Of a stretch of 46,564 bases of DNA, positions 8,107-16,549 are shown one piece after another. Within the stretch, counting starts at the first letter, position 1, and each line of letters starts with the position of its first letter. The position numbers and the translations under genes were made by a program. Source of the DNA: Rhodocyclales bacterium RIFCSPLOWO2_02_FULL_63_24 (GTDB lineage Bacteria > Pseudomonadota > Gammaproteobacteria > Burkholderiales > Rhodocyclaceae); the NCBI GenBank assembly GCA_001828935.1, contig MHZX01000129.1, positions 1 to 46,564 on the forward strand. Reading direction: 5' to 3'. The notes below the pieces were generated by a model. That model saw only the letters and a program-made list of their open reading frames with translations. It was not told where the DNA came from and did no database searches.

Positions 8107-8931
8107 ATGCCTGCAATCTTAATGCATCTGCTGGCCGCAGCCCTGTATGCCGGCCTGGCGGTACATCTTTGGCGCACTCGCTGGCGCGGACCGGCGCTCG
8201 ACCAACCGGCGGGCGGGCTCAAGCTTGGCGAACGTGGGCTCCTGCTGGTGGCTCTCGTTGCACATGCGGTCAGTCTGCGCATGGCGATTTTCGACGGCGA
8301 GAACATGCGCTTTGGCTTCGCCATCGCGCTCTCCGTGATGCTTTGGCTGGCAATCGCGCTGTACTGGATCGAAAGTTTCTACGCCCGCATGGATGGCTTG
8401 CAGGTCATCGGCCTGCCGGCGGCAGCCGTGGCAGCCATGTTGCCGGGACTATTTTCCGAAGCCCATGTGCTGGCCAATGCGGGCTCGGTGGCGTTCCGAC
8501 TGCATTTCCTGATGGCCATGCTGGCCTACAGCCTGTTTACCCTGGCAGCCCTGCACGCCTTACTGATGGCGACTGCCGAAAAGAGCCTGCATCGCGGCCG
8601 CATCTCGCCGCTATTGGCCGGCTTGCCGCCCTTGCTGACGATGGAGACGCTGCTGTTCCGCCTGATCCATGTCGCCTTCGTCCTGCTTACGTTCACGCTG
8701 ATTTCAGGGGTGTTCTTCTCCGAAACCCTGTTTGGCAAGGCGCTTACCTTCAATCACAAGACTGTGTTCGCGATTCTGTCCTGGTTGATCTTCGCCGCAC
8801 TGCTGGCCGGACGCCACTTGCGCGGCTGGCGTGGCCGCGTGGCGCTGCGCTGGACGCTGGCCGGCTTCGCCGCATTGCTGCTGGCCTACGTGGGCAGCCG
8901 CTTCGTGCTTGAGGTCATTCTCGGCCGCTGA
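8107..8931 (+). CDS. Cytochrome c assembly-type inner membrane protein (CcsA/YpjD family)
   Basis: A 274-aa polytopic protein with about eight hydrophobic segments, matching the CcsA/CcmC/YpjD superfamily. The segment FRLHFLMAMLAYSLFTLAALHALLM and the late FNHKTVFAILSWLIFA are typical of YpjD-like proteins; the histidines there correspond to heme-ligand positions in the family. Its neighbour ffh is the same as for E. coli ypjD. Full c-type cytochrome maturation function is not implied, because YpjD itself is poorly defined. The stop overlaps the start of the next gene (TGATGG), indicating an operon. Confidence 0.8.
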   Translation: MPAILMHLLAAALYAGLAVHLWRTRWRGPALDQPAGGLKLGERGLLLVALVAHAVSLRMAIFDGENMRFGFAIALSVMLWLAIALYWIESFYARMDGLQVIGLPAAAVAAMLPGLFSEAHVLANAGSVAFRLHFLMAMLAYSLFTLAALHALLMATAEKSLHRGRISPLLAGLPPLLTMETLLFRLIHVAFVLLTFTLISGVFFSETLFGKALTFNHKTVFAILSWLIFAALLAGRHLRGWRGRVALRWTLAGFAALLLAYVGSRFVLEVILGR

Positions 8932-10202
8932 TGGAAGGGATTCCTTTACCCGCGCAGTTCGCTGCGCTGGCGGTGCTGCTGGCCTGCTCCGCGTTCTTCT
9001 CGATGACCGAAACGGCGATGATGGCCTCGAACCGCCATCGCCTGCGCCACCTCGCCAACCAGGGCGATCGGGGCGCGAAGCTGGCCCTCGAACTGCTTGG
9101 TCGCACCGACAAGATGCTGGGCGTGATCCTGCTCGGCAACAACTTGGTCAATGCCGCCGCCGCGACCCTGGTATCGGTCATCACCATCGAACTGTTCGGC
9201 GAGGAGAAATGGGCCCTGAGCGTGGGCACCTTGCTGGTGACCTTCGCCATCCTGGTGTTCTCCGAAATCACGCCGAAGATTCTCGCCGCGGCCCATGCCG
9301 ACCGCTTGGCGCGAGTGCTGGCCTACCTGATCTGGCCATTGCTGCGCGGCGCCTACCCCATCGTCTGGTTCGTCAACCTGTTCGTCAACGCCCTGTTGTG
9401 GCTGCTTCGCCTGAAGCCGAAAGGCGGCGACGAAAACTCCCGGCTCAGCGTCGATGAGTTGCGTTCCCTGGTGCTCGAATCGGGCAATTTCATTCCCCAG
9501 CAACACCGCTCCATCCTGCTCAACCTGTTCGAACTGGAACGGTTGGCCGTCGCCGACATCATGACGCCACGCGGCGAAATTGAGTCCATCGACATCGCCG
9601 CGCCGATCGAGCAGATCAAGGCGCAACTGGCGACGAGTTTTCACACGCGGGTCGCGGTATTCGAGAACGATCCTGGCAACGTTATCGGCGTCCTCCATCA
9701 GCGCAGGCTGCTGGCCGAAGCATTTGCGGGAGAGATCGATCATGCGGCACTGCGCGAGCGCATGTCCGAGCCTTACTTCATTCCTGCCGCTACGCCGATC
9801 TACACCCAGCTCCAGTTCTTTCGCGAAAACCGGCAGCGCATGGGGCTCGTGGTCGACGAATATGGCGAAATCGAAGGACTGGTAACGCTGGAAGACATCA
9901 TCGAAGAACTGATTGGCAAATTCACCTCGCGCCAGTCGGATGTTGGCGGTTCGCTGTCCTGGAACGACGACGGCGAGGTATTGGTCGACGGTGCAGCCGG
10001 CCTGCGCGACCTGAATCGAATGCTGGATCTTGAGTTTCCCCTGGATGGACCGCGCACGCTCAACGGATTGATTGTCGAGCATCTGCAGGATATTCCCGAA
10101 GTCGGGGTTGGCGTTCGGGTAGGCGGAGTACCGATGGAGATCGTGCAAACACAGGACCGAAAAGTCAAAATGGTGCGCCTTCACCGCCCCCCCGGAGAGT
10201 GA
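8931..10202 (+). CDS. HlyC/CorC (CorB/YfjD-type) transporter: DUF21, CBS pair, CorC_HlyC domain
   Basis: A 423-aa protein of the CNNM/CorB family, thought to move or regulate Mg2+ or related ions at the inner membrane. Residues 1-180 form the DUF21 transmembrane region (SAFFSMTETAMMASNRHR, LGNNLVNAAAATLV, FSEITPK). Two CBS domains follow at about 200-330, with DIMTPRGEIESID at the start of the first and GLVTLEDIIEELIGKF closing the second. The C-terminal CorC_HlyC domain ends the protein. It is coupled to the CcsA/YpjD-like gene by a 1-nt overlap. The specific ion cannot be deduced from sequence. Confidence 0.88.
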   Translation: MEGIPLPAQFAALAVLLACSAFFSMTETAMMASNRHRLRHLANQGDRGAKLALELLGRTDKMLGVILLGNNLVNAAAATLVSVITIELFGEEKWALSVGTLLVTFAILVFSEITPKILAAAHADRLARVLAYLIWPLLRGAYPIVWFVNLFVNALLWLLRLKPKGGDENSRLSVDELRSLVLESGNFIPQQHRSILLNLFELERLAVADIMTPRGEIESIDIAAPIEQIKAQLATSFHTRVAVFENDPGNVIGVLHQRRLLAEAFAGEIDHAALRERMSEPYFIPAATPIYTQLQFFRENRQRMGLVVDEYGEIEGLVTLEDIIEELIGKFTSRQSDVGGSLSWNDDGEVLVDGAAGLRDLNRMLDLEFPLDGPRTLNGLIVEHLQDIPEVGVGVRVGGVPMEIVQTQDRKVKMVRLHRPPGE

Positions 10203-10318
10203 TACTCTCGGCATACGCAGGGCGTAGAATGCCCAAGGTGAAGTTCGGTGGAGGCTGGCGCCGCTTTTTTTGGCGCTAAGCAGAGCGGCCGAAACCAAAA
10301 TTCAAGCGGGAGAAGCTG

Positions 10319-11551
10319 ATGGCCACAGCAGGCAAGCCAGAGAAAAAAGACGGCCCCAAAGAGCTCAATTTTTCCTGGGAAGGCAAGAACAAGACGGGCA
10401 AGGTGGTTCGCGGCGAGCTCAAGGCGGCCAGCGAAGCGGTGGCTAACGCGGCCCTGCGGCGGCAAGGCATCAACGTCACCAAGCTCAAGAAGCAGAAAGT
10501 AGGTTCTGCCGGCAAGGTTTCGGACAAGGACATCACGCTGTTTTCCCGCCAGCTTGCCACCATGGTCAAGTCGGGCGTGCCGCTGCTGCAATCCTTCGAC
10601 ATCGTCGGCAAGGGCACCAACAATCCGTCTCTGGCCAAACTGCTGTTCGACATCAAGTCCGACGTCGAAACCGGTTCCAATCTCGCTTCGGCATTTCGCA
10701 AGTACCCCCAGTATTTCGATGCCTTGTTCTGCAACCTGGTCGAAGCCGGGGAGCAGGCGGGCATTCTCGATACTTTGCTGGACCGCTTGGCCACTTATAA
10801 GGAGAAGATTCAGGCGATCAAATCCAAGATCAAGGGCGCCCTGTTCTATCCGATCTCCATTCTTGTCGTGGCCTTTGTCATCACGGCCGTGATCATGATT
10901 TTTGTGGTACCCGCGTTCAAGAACGTGTTTGCCAGTTTCGGCGGCGAGCTGCCGGCACCGACGCAAATCGTGATCGCCATTTCGGACGGATTTGTCGCCA
11001 ACTGGCACATCATCTTCGGCGGCATTTACGCTGTCATCTACGGCATCATTCAGGCCTTCAAGCGCTCCCGGGCACTGCAGATCGCGGCCGACAAATACGC
11101 CTTGAAGCTGCCGGTATTCGGCGACCTGATCAAGAAATCGTCCATTGCACGCTGGACGAGAACCCTGTCCACAATGTTCGCCGCCGGCGTACCGCTGGTC
11201 GAAGCGCTCGACTCGGTCGGCGGCGCGGCGGGCAACTATGTCTACACCATGGCGACCCAACAGATACAGGCCGAAGTTTCCACCGGTTCCAGCCTGACGG
11301 TGGCCATGGAGAATTCCGGCGTCTTTCCGCCAATGGTGACGCAGATGGTCGCCATCGGCGAAGAGTCCGGCCAGCTCGATTCGATGCTGGGCAAGACTGC
11401 CGACTTCTTCGAAGCCGAGGTCGACGAAGCCGTGGAAGCGCTGTCGAGCTTGATGGAACCGATGATCATGGTCTTCCTTGGCGGCCTTATCGGCGGCCTG
11501 GTGGTCGCCATGTACCTGCCAATCTTCAAACTCGGCTCGGTTGTTGGTTAA
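10319..11551 (+). CDS. pilC: Type IV pilus inner-membrane platform protein PilC
   Basis: PilC is the inner-membrane platform on which pilins are assembled by PilB and removed by PilT. The 410-aa length is standard. Two GspF/PilC domains are visible: residues about 75-200 (LFSRQLATMVKSGVPLLQS, NLVEAGEQAGILDTLLDRL) and about 275-400 (RWTRTLSTMFAAGVPLVEAL, MVAIGEESGQLDSMLGK), each followed by hydrophobic helices. It starts with ATG after GGGAGAAG. pilD follows 33 bp later; pilB, often the upstream partner, is absent here and is replaced by the CorC-like gene. Confidence 0.95.
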   Translation: MATAGKPEKKDGPKELNFSWEGKNKTGKVVRGELKAASEAVANAALRRQGINVTKLKKQKVGSAGKVSDKDITLFSRQLATMVKSGVPLLQSFDIVGKGTNNPSLAKLLFDIKSDVETGSNLASAFRKYPQYFDALFCNLVEAGEQAGILDTLLDRLATYKEKIQAIKSKIKGALFYPISILVVAFVITAVIMIFVVPAFKNVFASFGGELPAPTQIVIAISDGFVANWHIIFGGIYAVIYGIIQAFKRSRALQIAADKYALKLPVFGDLIKKSSIARWTRTLSTMFAAGVPLVEALDSVGGAAGNYVYTMATQQIQAEVSTGSSLTVAMENSGVFPPMVTQMVAIGEESGQLDSMLGKTADFFEAEVDEAVEALSSLMEPMIMVFLGGLIGGLVVAMYLPIFKLGSVVG

Positions 11552-11584
11552 GTTGGCCTGCAGATTGGCAGCTGAGCGCCAGAA

Positions 11585-12439
11585 ATGATCGCCCAGTTCG
11601 CCGATCCGGCGGTGTTTGCTACCGTCGCCGGATTGCTCGGCCTGATGGTTGGCAGTTTCCTCAATGTCGTCATCCACAGATTGCCGATCATGATGGAGCG
11701 CGACTGGGCATTGCAGTGCGCCGAACTCAAGGGTGAGACTCCGCCCGCCTTCGAGCCGCTTTCCCTGGCACGCCCGCGCTCGCGCTGCCCGCAATGCGGT
11801 CACGCGATCAGCGCGCTGGAAAATATCCCGGTCCTCAGTTGGCTGGTGCTGCGCGGCCGGTGCAAGGGATGCGGCGCAGCGATTTCCTTCCGCTATCCGC
11901 TGGTCGAGGCGCTTACCGGGCTGCTGTTCGCATTCGCCGCCTGGCATTTCGGATTCACTGCCGCCGGCCTCGGCGCCCTGGTCTTTGTCGCAGCGCTGGT
12001 TGCGCTGACCGGCATCGATTTCGATACCCAGTTGTTGCCCGACGACATCACCCTGCCCCTCCTCTGGCTGGGACTGGCACTCAATGCTTTCGGCGTCTTC
12101 ACCGACCTGAAGAGTGCCGTGATCGGCGCCATGACCGGCTATCTGTCGCTTTGGGGGGTGTACTGGCTATTCAAGCTCACCACCGGCAAAGAGGGCATGG
12201 GCTACGGCGACTTCAAGCTGCTGGCGGCGCTCGGTGCCTGGCTCGGCTGGCAGATGCTGCCTTTGACCATCCTGCTCTCTTCCTTGGTCGGCGCAGTGGT
12301 GGGTATCGTCCTGATGGTCTTTGCCCGTCACAGCCGCAACGTGCCGATTCCTTTCGGCCCCTACCTGGCCGCCGCGGGAGCGATTGCCTTGGTCTGGGGC
12401 AAACCCCTGACCCACGCCTATCTCGGCGTCGCCCTGTAG
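11585..12439 (+). CDS. pilD: Prepilin peptidase / N-methyltransferase PilD
   Basis: PilD cleaves the leader of type IV prepilins and methylates the new N terminus. It also serves type II secretion pseudopilins. The 284-aa polytopic protein has the N-terminal methylation domain with the zinc-binding cysteine pairs CPQCGH and CKGCGA, and a peptidase core. The aspartic protease residues are in GIDFDTQLLPDD and in GYGDFKLLAALGAWLG (GxGDxK-type motif). It is adjacent to pilC as in many pilus loci. Membrane-embedded. Confidence 0.95.
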   Translation: MIAQFADPAVFATVAGLLGLMVGSFLNVVIHRLPIMMERDWALQCAELKGETPPAFEPLSLARPRSRCPQCGHAISALENIPVLSWLVLRGRCKGCGAAISFRYPLVEALTGLLFAFAAWHFGFTAAGLGALVFVAALVALTGIDFDTQLLPDDITLPLLWLGLALNAFGVFTDLKSAVIGAMTGYLSLWGVYWLFKLTTGKEGMGYGDFKLLAALGAWLGWQMLPLTILLSSLVGAVVGIVLMVFARHSRNVPIPFGPYLAAAGAIALVWGKPLTHAYLGVAL

Positions 12440-12520
12440 CCCCTTGAAAAGCCAGCGTTCGGCCGCATCCTCATGGGGTTGGGATAGCGTGGTCGTGGCC
12501 GGCGCGCCAAGGGCTTCAGC

Positions 12521-12526
12521 TATAAT
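12521..12526 (+). promoter_or_regulatory. Possible -10 box of the fmdB-aspS gene string
   Basis: A perfect TATAAT at 12521-12526 sits 32 nt before the FmdB-like start, but no recognisable -35 element lies 16-18 bp upstream. It would serve the FmdB-like, DUF502 and aspS genes. Confidence 0.4.
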
Positions 12527-12557
12527 CTCTTTCTTTGCCAGAATTCCGGAGAACATC

Positions 12558-12821
12558 ATGCCGATCTACGCTTATCGCTGCACCGATTGCGGCTTTGAGA
12601 AAGATGTCATGCGAAAAGTCAGCGATCCGCTACTGACTACCTGCCCCGAGTGCAGGAGCGAAGGTTTCACCAAACAGCTCACCGCGCCGGGCTTTCAGCT
12701 CAAGGGCAACGGTTGGTATGCCACCGACTTCAAGGGTGGCGGCTGCAAGGCAGCGGATACCGGGAGCAGCAACCCGCCACCTTGTCAGGGTGGGACCGGC
12801 AGCTGCGCCGCCAATAGCTGA
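12558..12821 (+). CDS. FmdB-like zinc ribbon protein
   Basis: An 87-aa small protein with the FmdB/CxxC_CxxC_SSSS zinc ribbon: YAYRCTDCGFEK and TTCPECRS form the two CxxC knuckles. The family was named from a methanogen formamidase regulator but its role in bacteria is unsettled. The C terminus is rich in Gly, Ser and Cys (CKAADTGSSNPPPC), as is usual in beta- and gammaproteobacterial members. The ATG at 12558 follows CCGGAG. It leads a plus-strand string with DUF502 and aspS, a neighbourhood frequent in betaproteobacteria. Confidence 0.85.
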   Translation: MPIYAYRCTDCGFEKDVMRKVSDPLLTTCPECRSEGFTKQLTAPGFQLKGNGWYATDFKGGGCKAADTGSSNPPPCQGGTGSCAANS

Positions 12822-12832
12822 TCTCGCCCGCC

Positions 12833-13465
12833 TTGGCGTCAGCCTTGAAAAAGTACTTCATCACGGGACTCCTGATCTGGGTTCCGCTGGCGATCACGGC
12901 CTGGGTGCTGTCCCTGATCGTCCGTTCCATGGATCAATCCCTGCTGCTCCTGCCGCAGGCGATCCATCCCGAGCACCTGCTGGGGATGTACATCCCCGGC
13001 ATCGGCGCGTTGCTGACCCTGGTGGTGGTGTTCCTCACCGGCCTGATCACGGCCAATATCGTCGGCCAGAAGCTGGTGCGCTTCTGGGAAGGGGTGCTGG
13101 CCCGCATTCCTGTGGTGAAGTCGATCTACTACAGCGTCAAGCAGGTAAGCGATACGCTGTTTTCGGGCAGCGGCGTTGCTTTCCGCAAGGTTCTGCTGGT
13201 CCGCTACCCGCATCCCGAAGCGTGGTCGGTGGCCTTCCAGACCGGACATCCGGCCCGCGATGTCGCCGACATGCTGCCGGAAGAGCACGTCGGGGTGTTC
13301 ATCCCCACCACGCCCAGCCCGGTCAATGGCTTCTTCTTCTTTGTGAAAAGAAAGGATGTCATCGAGCTTGACATGAACGTCGACGAAGCCCTGAAGTACA
13401 TCGTCTCCATGGGCGTCGTCGCCCCGCCCATGAGGAATCCCCTCGGGCGCGCCCAGAATCAGTAA
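12833..13465 (+). CDS. DUF502 family inner membrane protein
   Basis: About 210 aa with two N-terminal transmembrane helices (TGLLIWVPLAITAWVLSLIV and a second near residues 60-80) and a soluble C-terminal half. VKSIYYSVKQVSDTLF, GVFIPTTPSPVNGFFFF and AMKYIVS-like ALKYIVSMG segments mark the DUF502 family, whose function is unknown. There is no ATG start. TTG at 12833 or TTG at 12845 is used; the second gives MKKYFITGLL, which resembles many homologues. It lies 11 bp after the FmdB-like stop and 36 bp before aspS, so it is probably co-transcribed. Confidence 0.85.
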   Translation: MASALKKYFITGLLIWVPLAITAWVLSLIVRSMDQSLLLLPQAIHPEHLLGMYIPGIGALLTLVVVFLTGLITANIVGQKLVRFWEGVLARIPVVKSIYYSVKQVSDTLFSGSGVAFRKVLLVRYPHPEAWSVAFQTGHPARDVADMLPEEHVGVFIPTTPSPVNGFFFFVKRKDVIELDMNVDEALKYIVSMGVVAPPMRNPLGRAQNQ

Positions 13466-13501
13466 CCGCCCTTGCGGGCATCACAACAGTCCGGAATTCC
13501 T

Positions 13502-15301
13502 ATGCGTACCCACTATTGCGGCGAGGTGAATGCCTCCCATGTCGACCAGATCGTCACCCTTTGCGGCTGGAACCACCGCCGTCGCGATCACGGCGGCGTG
13601 ATCTTCATCGACCTGCGCGACCGGGAGGGACTGGCCCAGGTGGTTTGCGATCCGGATCGTCCCGACATGTTCAAGATCGCCGAGGACGTGCGCAACGAAT
13701 TCGTGCTCAGGGTCACCGGCAAGGTGCGCCGTCGGCCGGCCGGCACCGAGAACCCCAATCTGGCCTCGGGCGAGATCGAGATCCTCTGCCATGAACTGGG
13801 AGTGCTCAATGCCGCAGTCACGCCGCCCTTCCAGCTCGACGAGGAAAATCTCTCGGAGAATGTCCGCCTCACTCATCGCGTGATCGACCTGCGCCGCCCG
13901 CAGATGCAGAAGAACCTGATGCTGCGCTACAAGGTGGCCATGGCCTTCCGTCGCTTCCTCGACGACCAGGGCTTCATTGACATCGAAACGCCGATGCTGA
14001 CCAAATCGACGCCGGAAGGCGCACGCGACTATCTGGTGCCTTCCCGCGTGCACCCCGGCCAGTTCTTCGCCCTACCGCAATCGCCGCAGCTGTTCAAGCA
14101 ACTGCTGATGGTGGCCGGTTACGACCGCTATTACCAGATCACCAAGTGTTTCCGCGACGAAGACCTTCGCGCCGACCGGCAGCCGGAATTCACCCAGGTC
14201 GATATCGAGACATCCTTCCTCGGCGAGGAGCAGATCACCGCCCTCATGGAAGAGATGATCCGCAGCGTGTTCAGGCAGGCCTTGTCGGTAGATCTTCCCA
14301 ATCCCTTCCCCCGCATTTCCCACACCGAAGCCATGAGCCGCTACGGCTCCGACAAGCCTGACCTGCGCGTCACGCTGGAGCTCACCGAAGTCACCGATGC
14401 GGTGGCCGATGTCGCCTTCAAGGTCTTCAGCGGTCCGGCGACGTCGGGCGGCCGGGTGGCGGCGCTGCGCGTGCCGGGCGGCGCGTCGCTCACGCGCGGC
14501 GAGATCGACGGCTATACCGAGTTCGTCAAGATATACGGCGCCAAGGGACTGGCCTACATCAAGGTCAATGACGCCTCGAAGCTGAACGAAGAAGGCCTGC
14601 AGTCGCCCATCGTCAAGAATCTTCACGAAACGGCGCTGAAAACCATCATCGAACGTACCGGCGCCCAATCCGGCGACCTGATTTTCTTCGGCGCCGACAA
14701 GACCAAAGTCGTCAACGACGCGCTGGGTGCCTTGCGCTCCAAGATCGGCCACGAGAAAGGCTACGTCGATGGTTCCGCCTGGCGCCCGCTGTGGGTAGTC
14801 GATTTCCCGATGTTCGAATACGACGAGGAAAACAAGCGCTGGGCGGCCTGCCACCACCCCTTCACCAGCCCGAAGGACGGTCACGAGGCCTTGATGGCCA
14901 CCGATCCAGGAAAATGTCTGGCCAAGGCCTATGACCTCGCGCTGAACGGCTGGGAAATGGGCGGCGGCTCGGTGCGCATCCATCGCGCCGAAGTGCAGGA
15001 AAAGGTATTCCAGGCGCTGGGCATCAGCCCCGAGGAACAACAGGCCAAGTTCGGCTTCCTGCTCGATGCGCTGAAGTACGGCGCCCCGCCCCATGGCGGT
15101 CTGGCCTTCGGCCTCGACCGCATCGTCACCATGATGGCCGGCGCCGATTCGATTCGCGACGTAATCGCATTTCCCAAGACGCAGCGCGCCCAGTGCCTGC
15201 TGACCGATGCGCCGTCCAACGTCGATGAGAAGCAGTTGCGCGAGTTGCACATCCGGCTGCGGCAGAAGGTCGAAACCCAGGTCGAAGTCAGCAAGGGCTG
15301 A
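13502..15301 (+). CDS. aspS: Aspartyl-tRNA synthetase
   Basis: A class II synthetase of 599 aa, the usual bacterial length. It has the N-terminal OB-fold anticodon domain ([21 protein letters not shown]), motif 2 ([18 protein letters not shown]), the bacterial insertion (GAD) domain around residues 290-420, and motif 3 ([16 protein letters not shown]). The flipping-loop segment is [13 protein letters not shown]. Whether it discriminates tRNA-Asp from tRNA-Asn cannot be told here. The ATG at 13502 gives [14 protein letters not shown], the common start in betaproteobacteria. The RNase gene begins 2 bp after its stop. Confidence 0.97.
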   Translation: MRTHYCGEVNASHVDQIVTLCGWNHRRRDHGGVIFIDLRDREGLAQVVCDPDRPDMFKIAEDVRNEFVLRVTGKVRRRPAGTENPNLASGEIEILCHELGVLNAAVTPPFQLDEENLSENVRLTHRVIDLRRPQMQKNLMLRYKVAMAFRRFLDDQGFIDIETPMLTKSTPEGARDYLVPSRVHPGQFFALPQSPQLFKQLLMVAGYDRYYQITKCFRDEDLRADRQPEFTQVDIETSFLGEEQITALMEEMIRSVFRQALSVDLPNPFPRISHTEAMSRYGSDKPDLRVTLELTEVTDAVADVAFKVFSGPATSGGRVAALRVPGGASLTRGEIDGYTEFVKIYGAKGLAYIKVNDASKLNEEGLQSPIVKNLHETALKTIIERTGAQSGDLIFFGADKTKVVNDALGALRSKIGHEKGYVDGSAWRPLWVVDFPMFEYDEENKRWAACHHPFTSPKDGHEALMATDPGKCLAKAYDLALNGWEMGGGSVRIHRAEVQEKVFQALGISPEEQQAKFGFLLDALKYGAPPHGGLAFGLDRIVTMMAGADSIRDVIAFPKTQRAQCLLTDAPSNVDEKQLRELHIRLRQKVETQVEVSKG

Positions 15302-15303
15302 GC

Positions 15304-15645
15304 ATGCTGCGCCGCTTTCTCGCGCTGCTATGCATCGGTCTTGTACTGCCGGCGGCGGCATTCGACACCGTCATTGCCGAAGCAAGTCTGCCGGCGGAAG
15401 CACGCGAAACCCTGCGCCTGATTGACCGCGGCGGCCCGTTTCCTTACCCCCGCGACGGCATCACTTTCCATAACCGCGAACACCGACTGCCCGAGCAGTC
15501 GCGTGGCTATTATCGCGAGTACACAGTGCCAACGCCTGGTAGTCGGGATCGAGGAGCGCGGCGGATTATCACCGGCGAGCAGCCCCCCGCAGTGTTCTAC
15601 TACACAGCCGATCACTACGAAACTTTCCGTCGAATCCAACGATGA
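15304..15645 (+). CDS. Secreted guanine-specific ribonuclease, N1/T1 (barnase-like) family
   Basis: A 113-aa protein with a signal peptide (MLRRFLALLCIGLVLPAAAF). The mature domain resembles microbial RNases N1/T1/barnase: GITFHNREHRLPEQSRGYYREYT, TPGSRDRGARRIITG and YYTADHYETFRRI include the catalytic Glu, Arg and His positions of the fold. It probably cleaves single-stranded RNA outside the cytoplasm; the target is not known. It is tightly placed after aspS, and its stop overlaps the barstar-like start (ATGA), so enzyme and inhibitor are coupled. Confidence 0.85.
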   Translation: MLRRFLALLCIGLVLPAAAFDTVIAEASLPAEARETLRLIDRGGPFPYPRDGITFHNREHRLPEQSRGYYREYTVPTPGSRDRGARRIITGEQPPAVFYYTADHYETFRRIQR

Positions 15646-16097
15646 GCGCCGTTGACCACTACCAGGCCCTGTTTGCCGATGCCGGCAAGGCGGGTGTCCA
15701 TCATTTGCCGCAGGGCGACCTGGAGCCGCTGATCGCCGGCGCCGGCGCTGCAGGCTGCTTGGTGCAGCGTGTTGATCTTGCTCGTGCGCGCGACAAGGAA
15801 GAGATGCTGGACGCAATCGGCGCTGCGCTCGGCTTCCCTGAATGGTTCGGCCACAACTGGGATGCGCTGAATGATTGCCTGCTCGATATGGGCTGGCGTC
15901 CGGCCGAAGGCTACGTGATCCTGCTCGATCATTGCGACGGCATTCATGGCCGCGCCGAGGCGGACTTCGTTGCCCTGATGCAGACCTTCCAGTCGGCCGC
16001 CGAAGAATGGCGCGAACAGGGCGTTCCCTTCTGGTGTCTGGTCGACATGCATGCCGACGGCATCGCCTGGCTGCCGACGGTGGCCCAGCCCGGTTGA
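15642..16097 (+). CDS. Barstar-family RNase inhibitor
   Basis: A 151-aa protein whose central part matches barstar: FPEWFGHNWDALNDCLLDMGW corresponds to the barnase-binding helix, with an Asp in the position of the key inhibitory acid. It is longer than barstar itself (about 90 aa) at the N terminus, as is common in betaproteobacterial relatives. It lacks a signal peptide, so it should stay cytoplasmic and neutralise the RNase of the preceding gene before export. It overlaps that gene by 4 bp and nudB by 1 bp. Confidence 0.88.
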   Translation: MSAVDHYQALFADAGKAGVHHLPQGDLEPLIAGAGAAGCLVQRVDLARARDKEEMLDAIGAALGFPEWFGHNWDALNDCLLDMGWRPAEGYVILLDHCDGIHGRAEADFVALMQTFQSAAEEWREQGVPFWCLVDMHADGIAWLPTVAQPG

Positions 16098-16549
16098 TGG
16101 ACTACAAGAAGCCGGTCTCGGTGCTGGTGGTAATCCACACGCTGGCGCTGGACGTGCTGCTGCTGGAACGCGCCCGCCACCCGGGTTTCTGGCAATCGGT
16201 CACCGGTAGCCAGGAAGACGGTGAACCGCTGCTTGAAACGGCCCGGCGCGAAGTTCATGAAGAAACCGGCATCGACGCGGCGACCACCGATCTCATCGAC
16301 TGGCAATTCACCAATCGCTACGAGATCTTTGCCGAGTGGCGATATCGCTACGCACCCGGCATCACGCACAACACCGAGCACGTGTTCAGCCTGTGTCTAC
16401 CGGAACAGCTTGCCGTGAGCATCGCACCGGACGAACATCTGGCTTATCGCTGGCTGCCTTGGCGCGAGGCGGCGGCGGCCTGCTTTTCGTGGAGCAATCG
16501 CGACGCCATCCTCGAGTTGCCGCAGCGCCTGATCAATAGGCAAGGCTGA
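16097..16549 (+). CDS. nudB: Dihydroneopterin triphosphate diphosphatase
   Basis: A 150-aa Nudix hydrolase of the folate pathway that removes pyrophosphate from dihydroneopterin triphosphate. The Nudix box runs from GSQEDGE to REVHEETGI. The start MDYKKPVSVLVVIHT and the segments LLLERARHPGFWQSVTGS and TNRYEIFAEWRYRY are typical of NudB. ATG overlaps the barstar-like stop (TGATGG). Its 3' end overlaps the beta-barrel-like gene on the other strand by 17 bp. Confidence 0.92.
   Translation: MDYKKPVSVLVVIHTLALDVLLLERARHPGFWQSVTGSQEDGEPLLETARREVHEETGIDAATTDLIDWQFTNRYEIFAEWRYRYAPGITHNTEHVFSLCLPEQLAVSIAPDEHLAYRWLPWREAAAACFSWSNRDAILELPQRLINRQG

Noticed and set aside
10181-11947. 588-codon open frame on the minus strand
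   Set aside because: It is antisense to pilC and part of pilD, and shows composition artefacts only.
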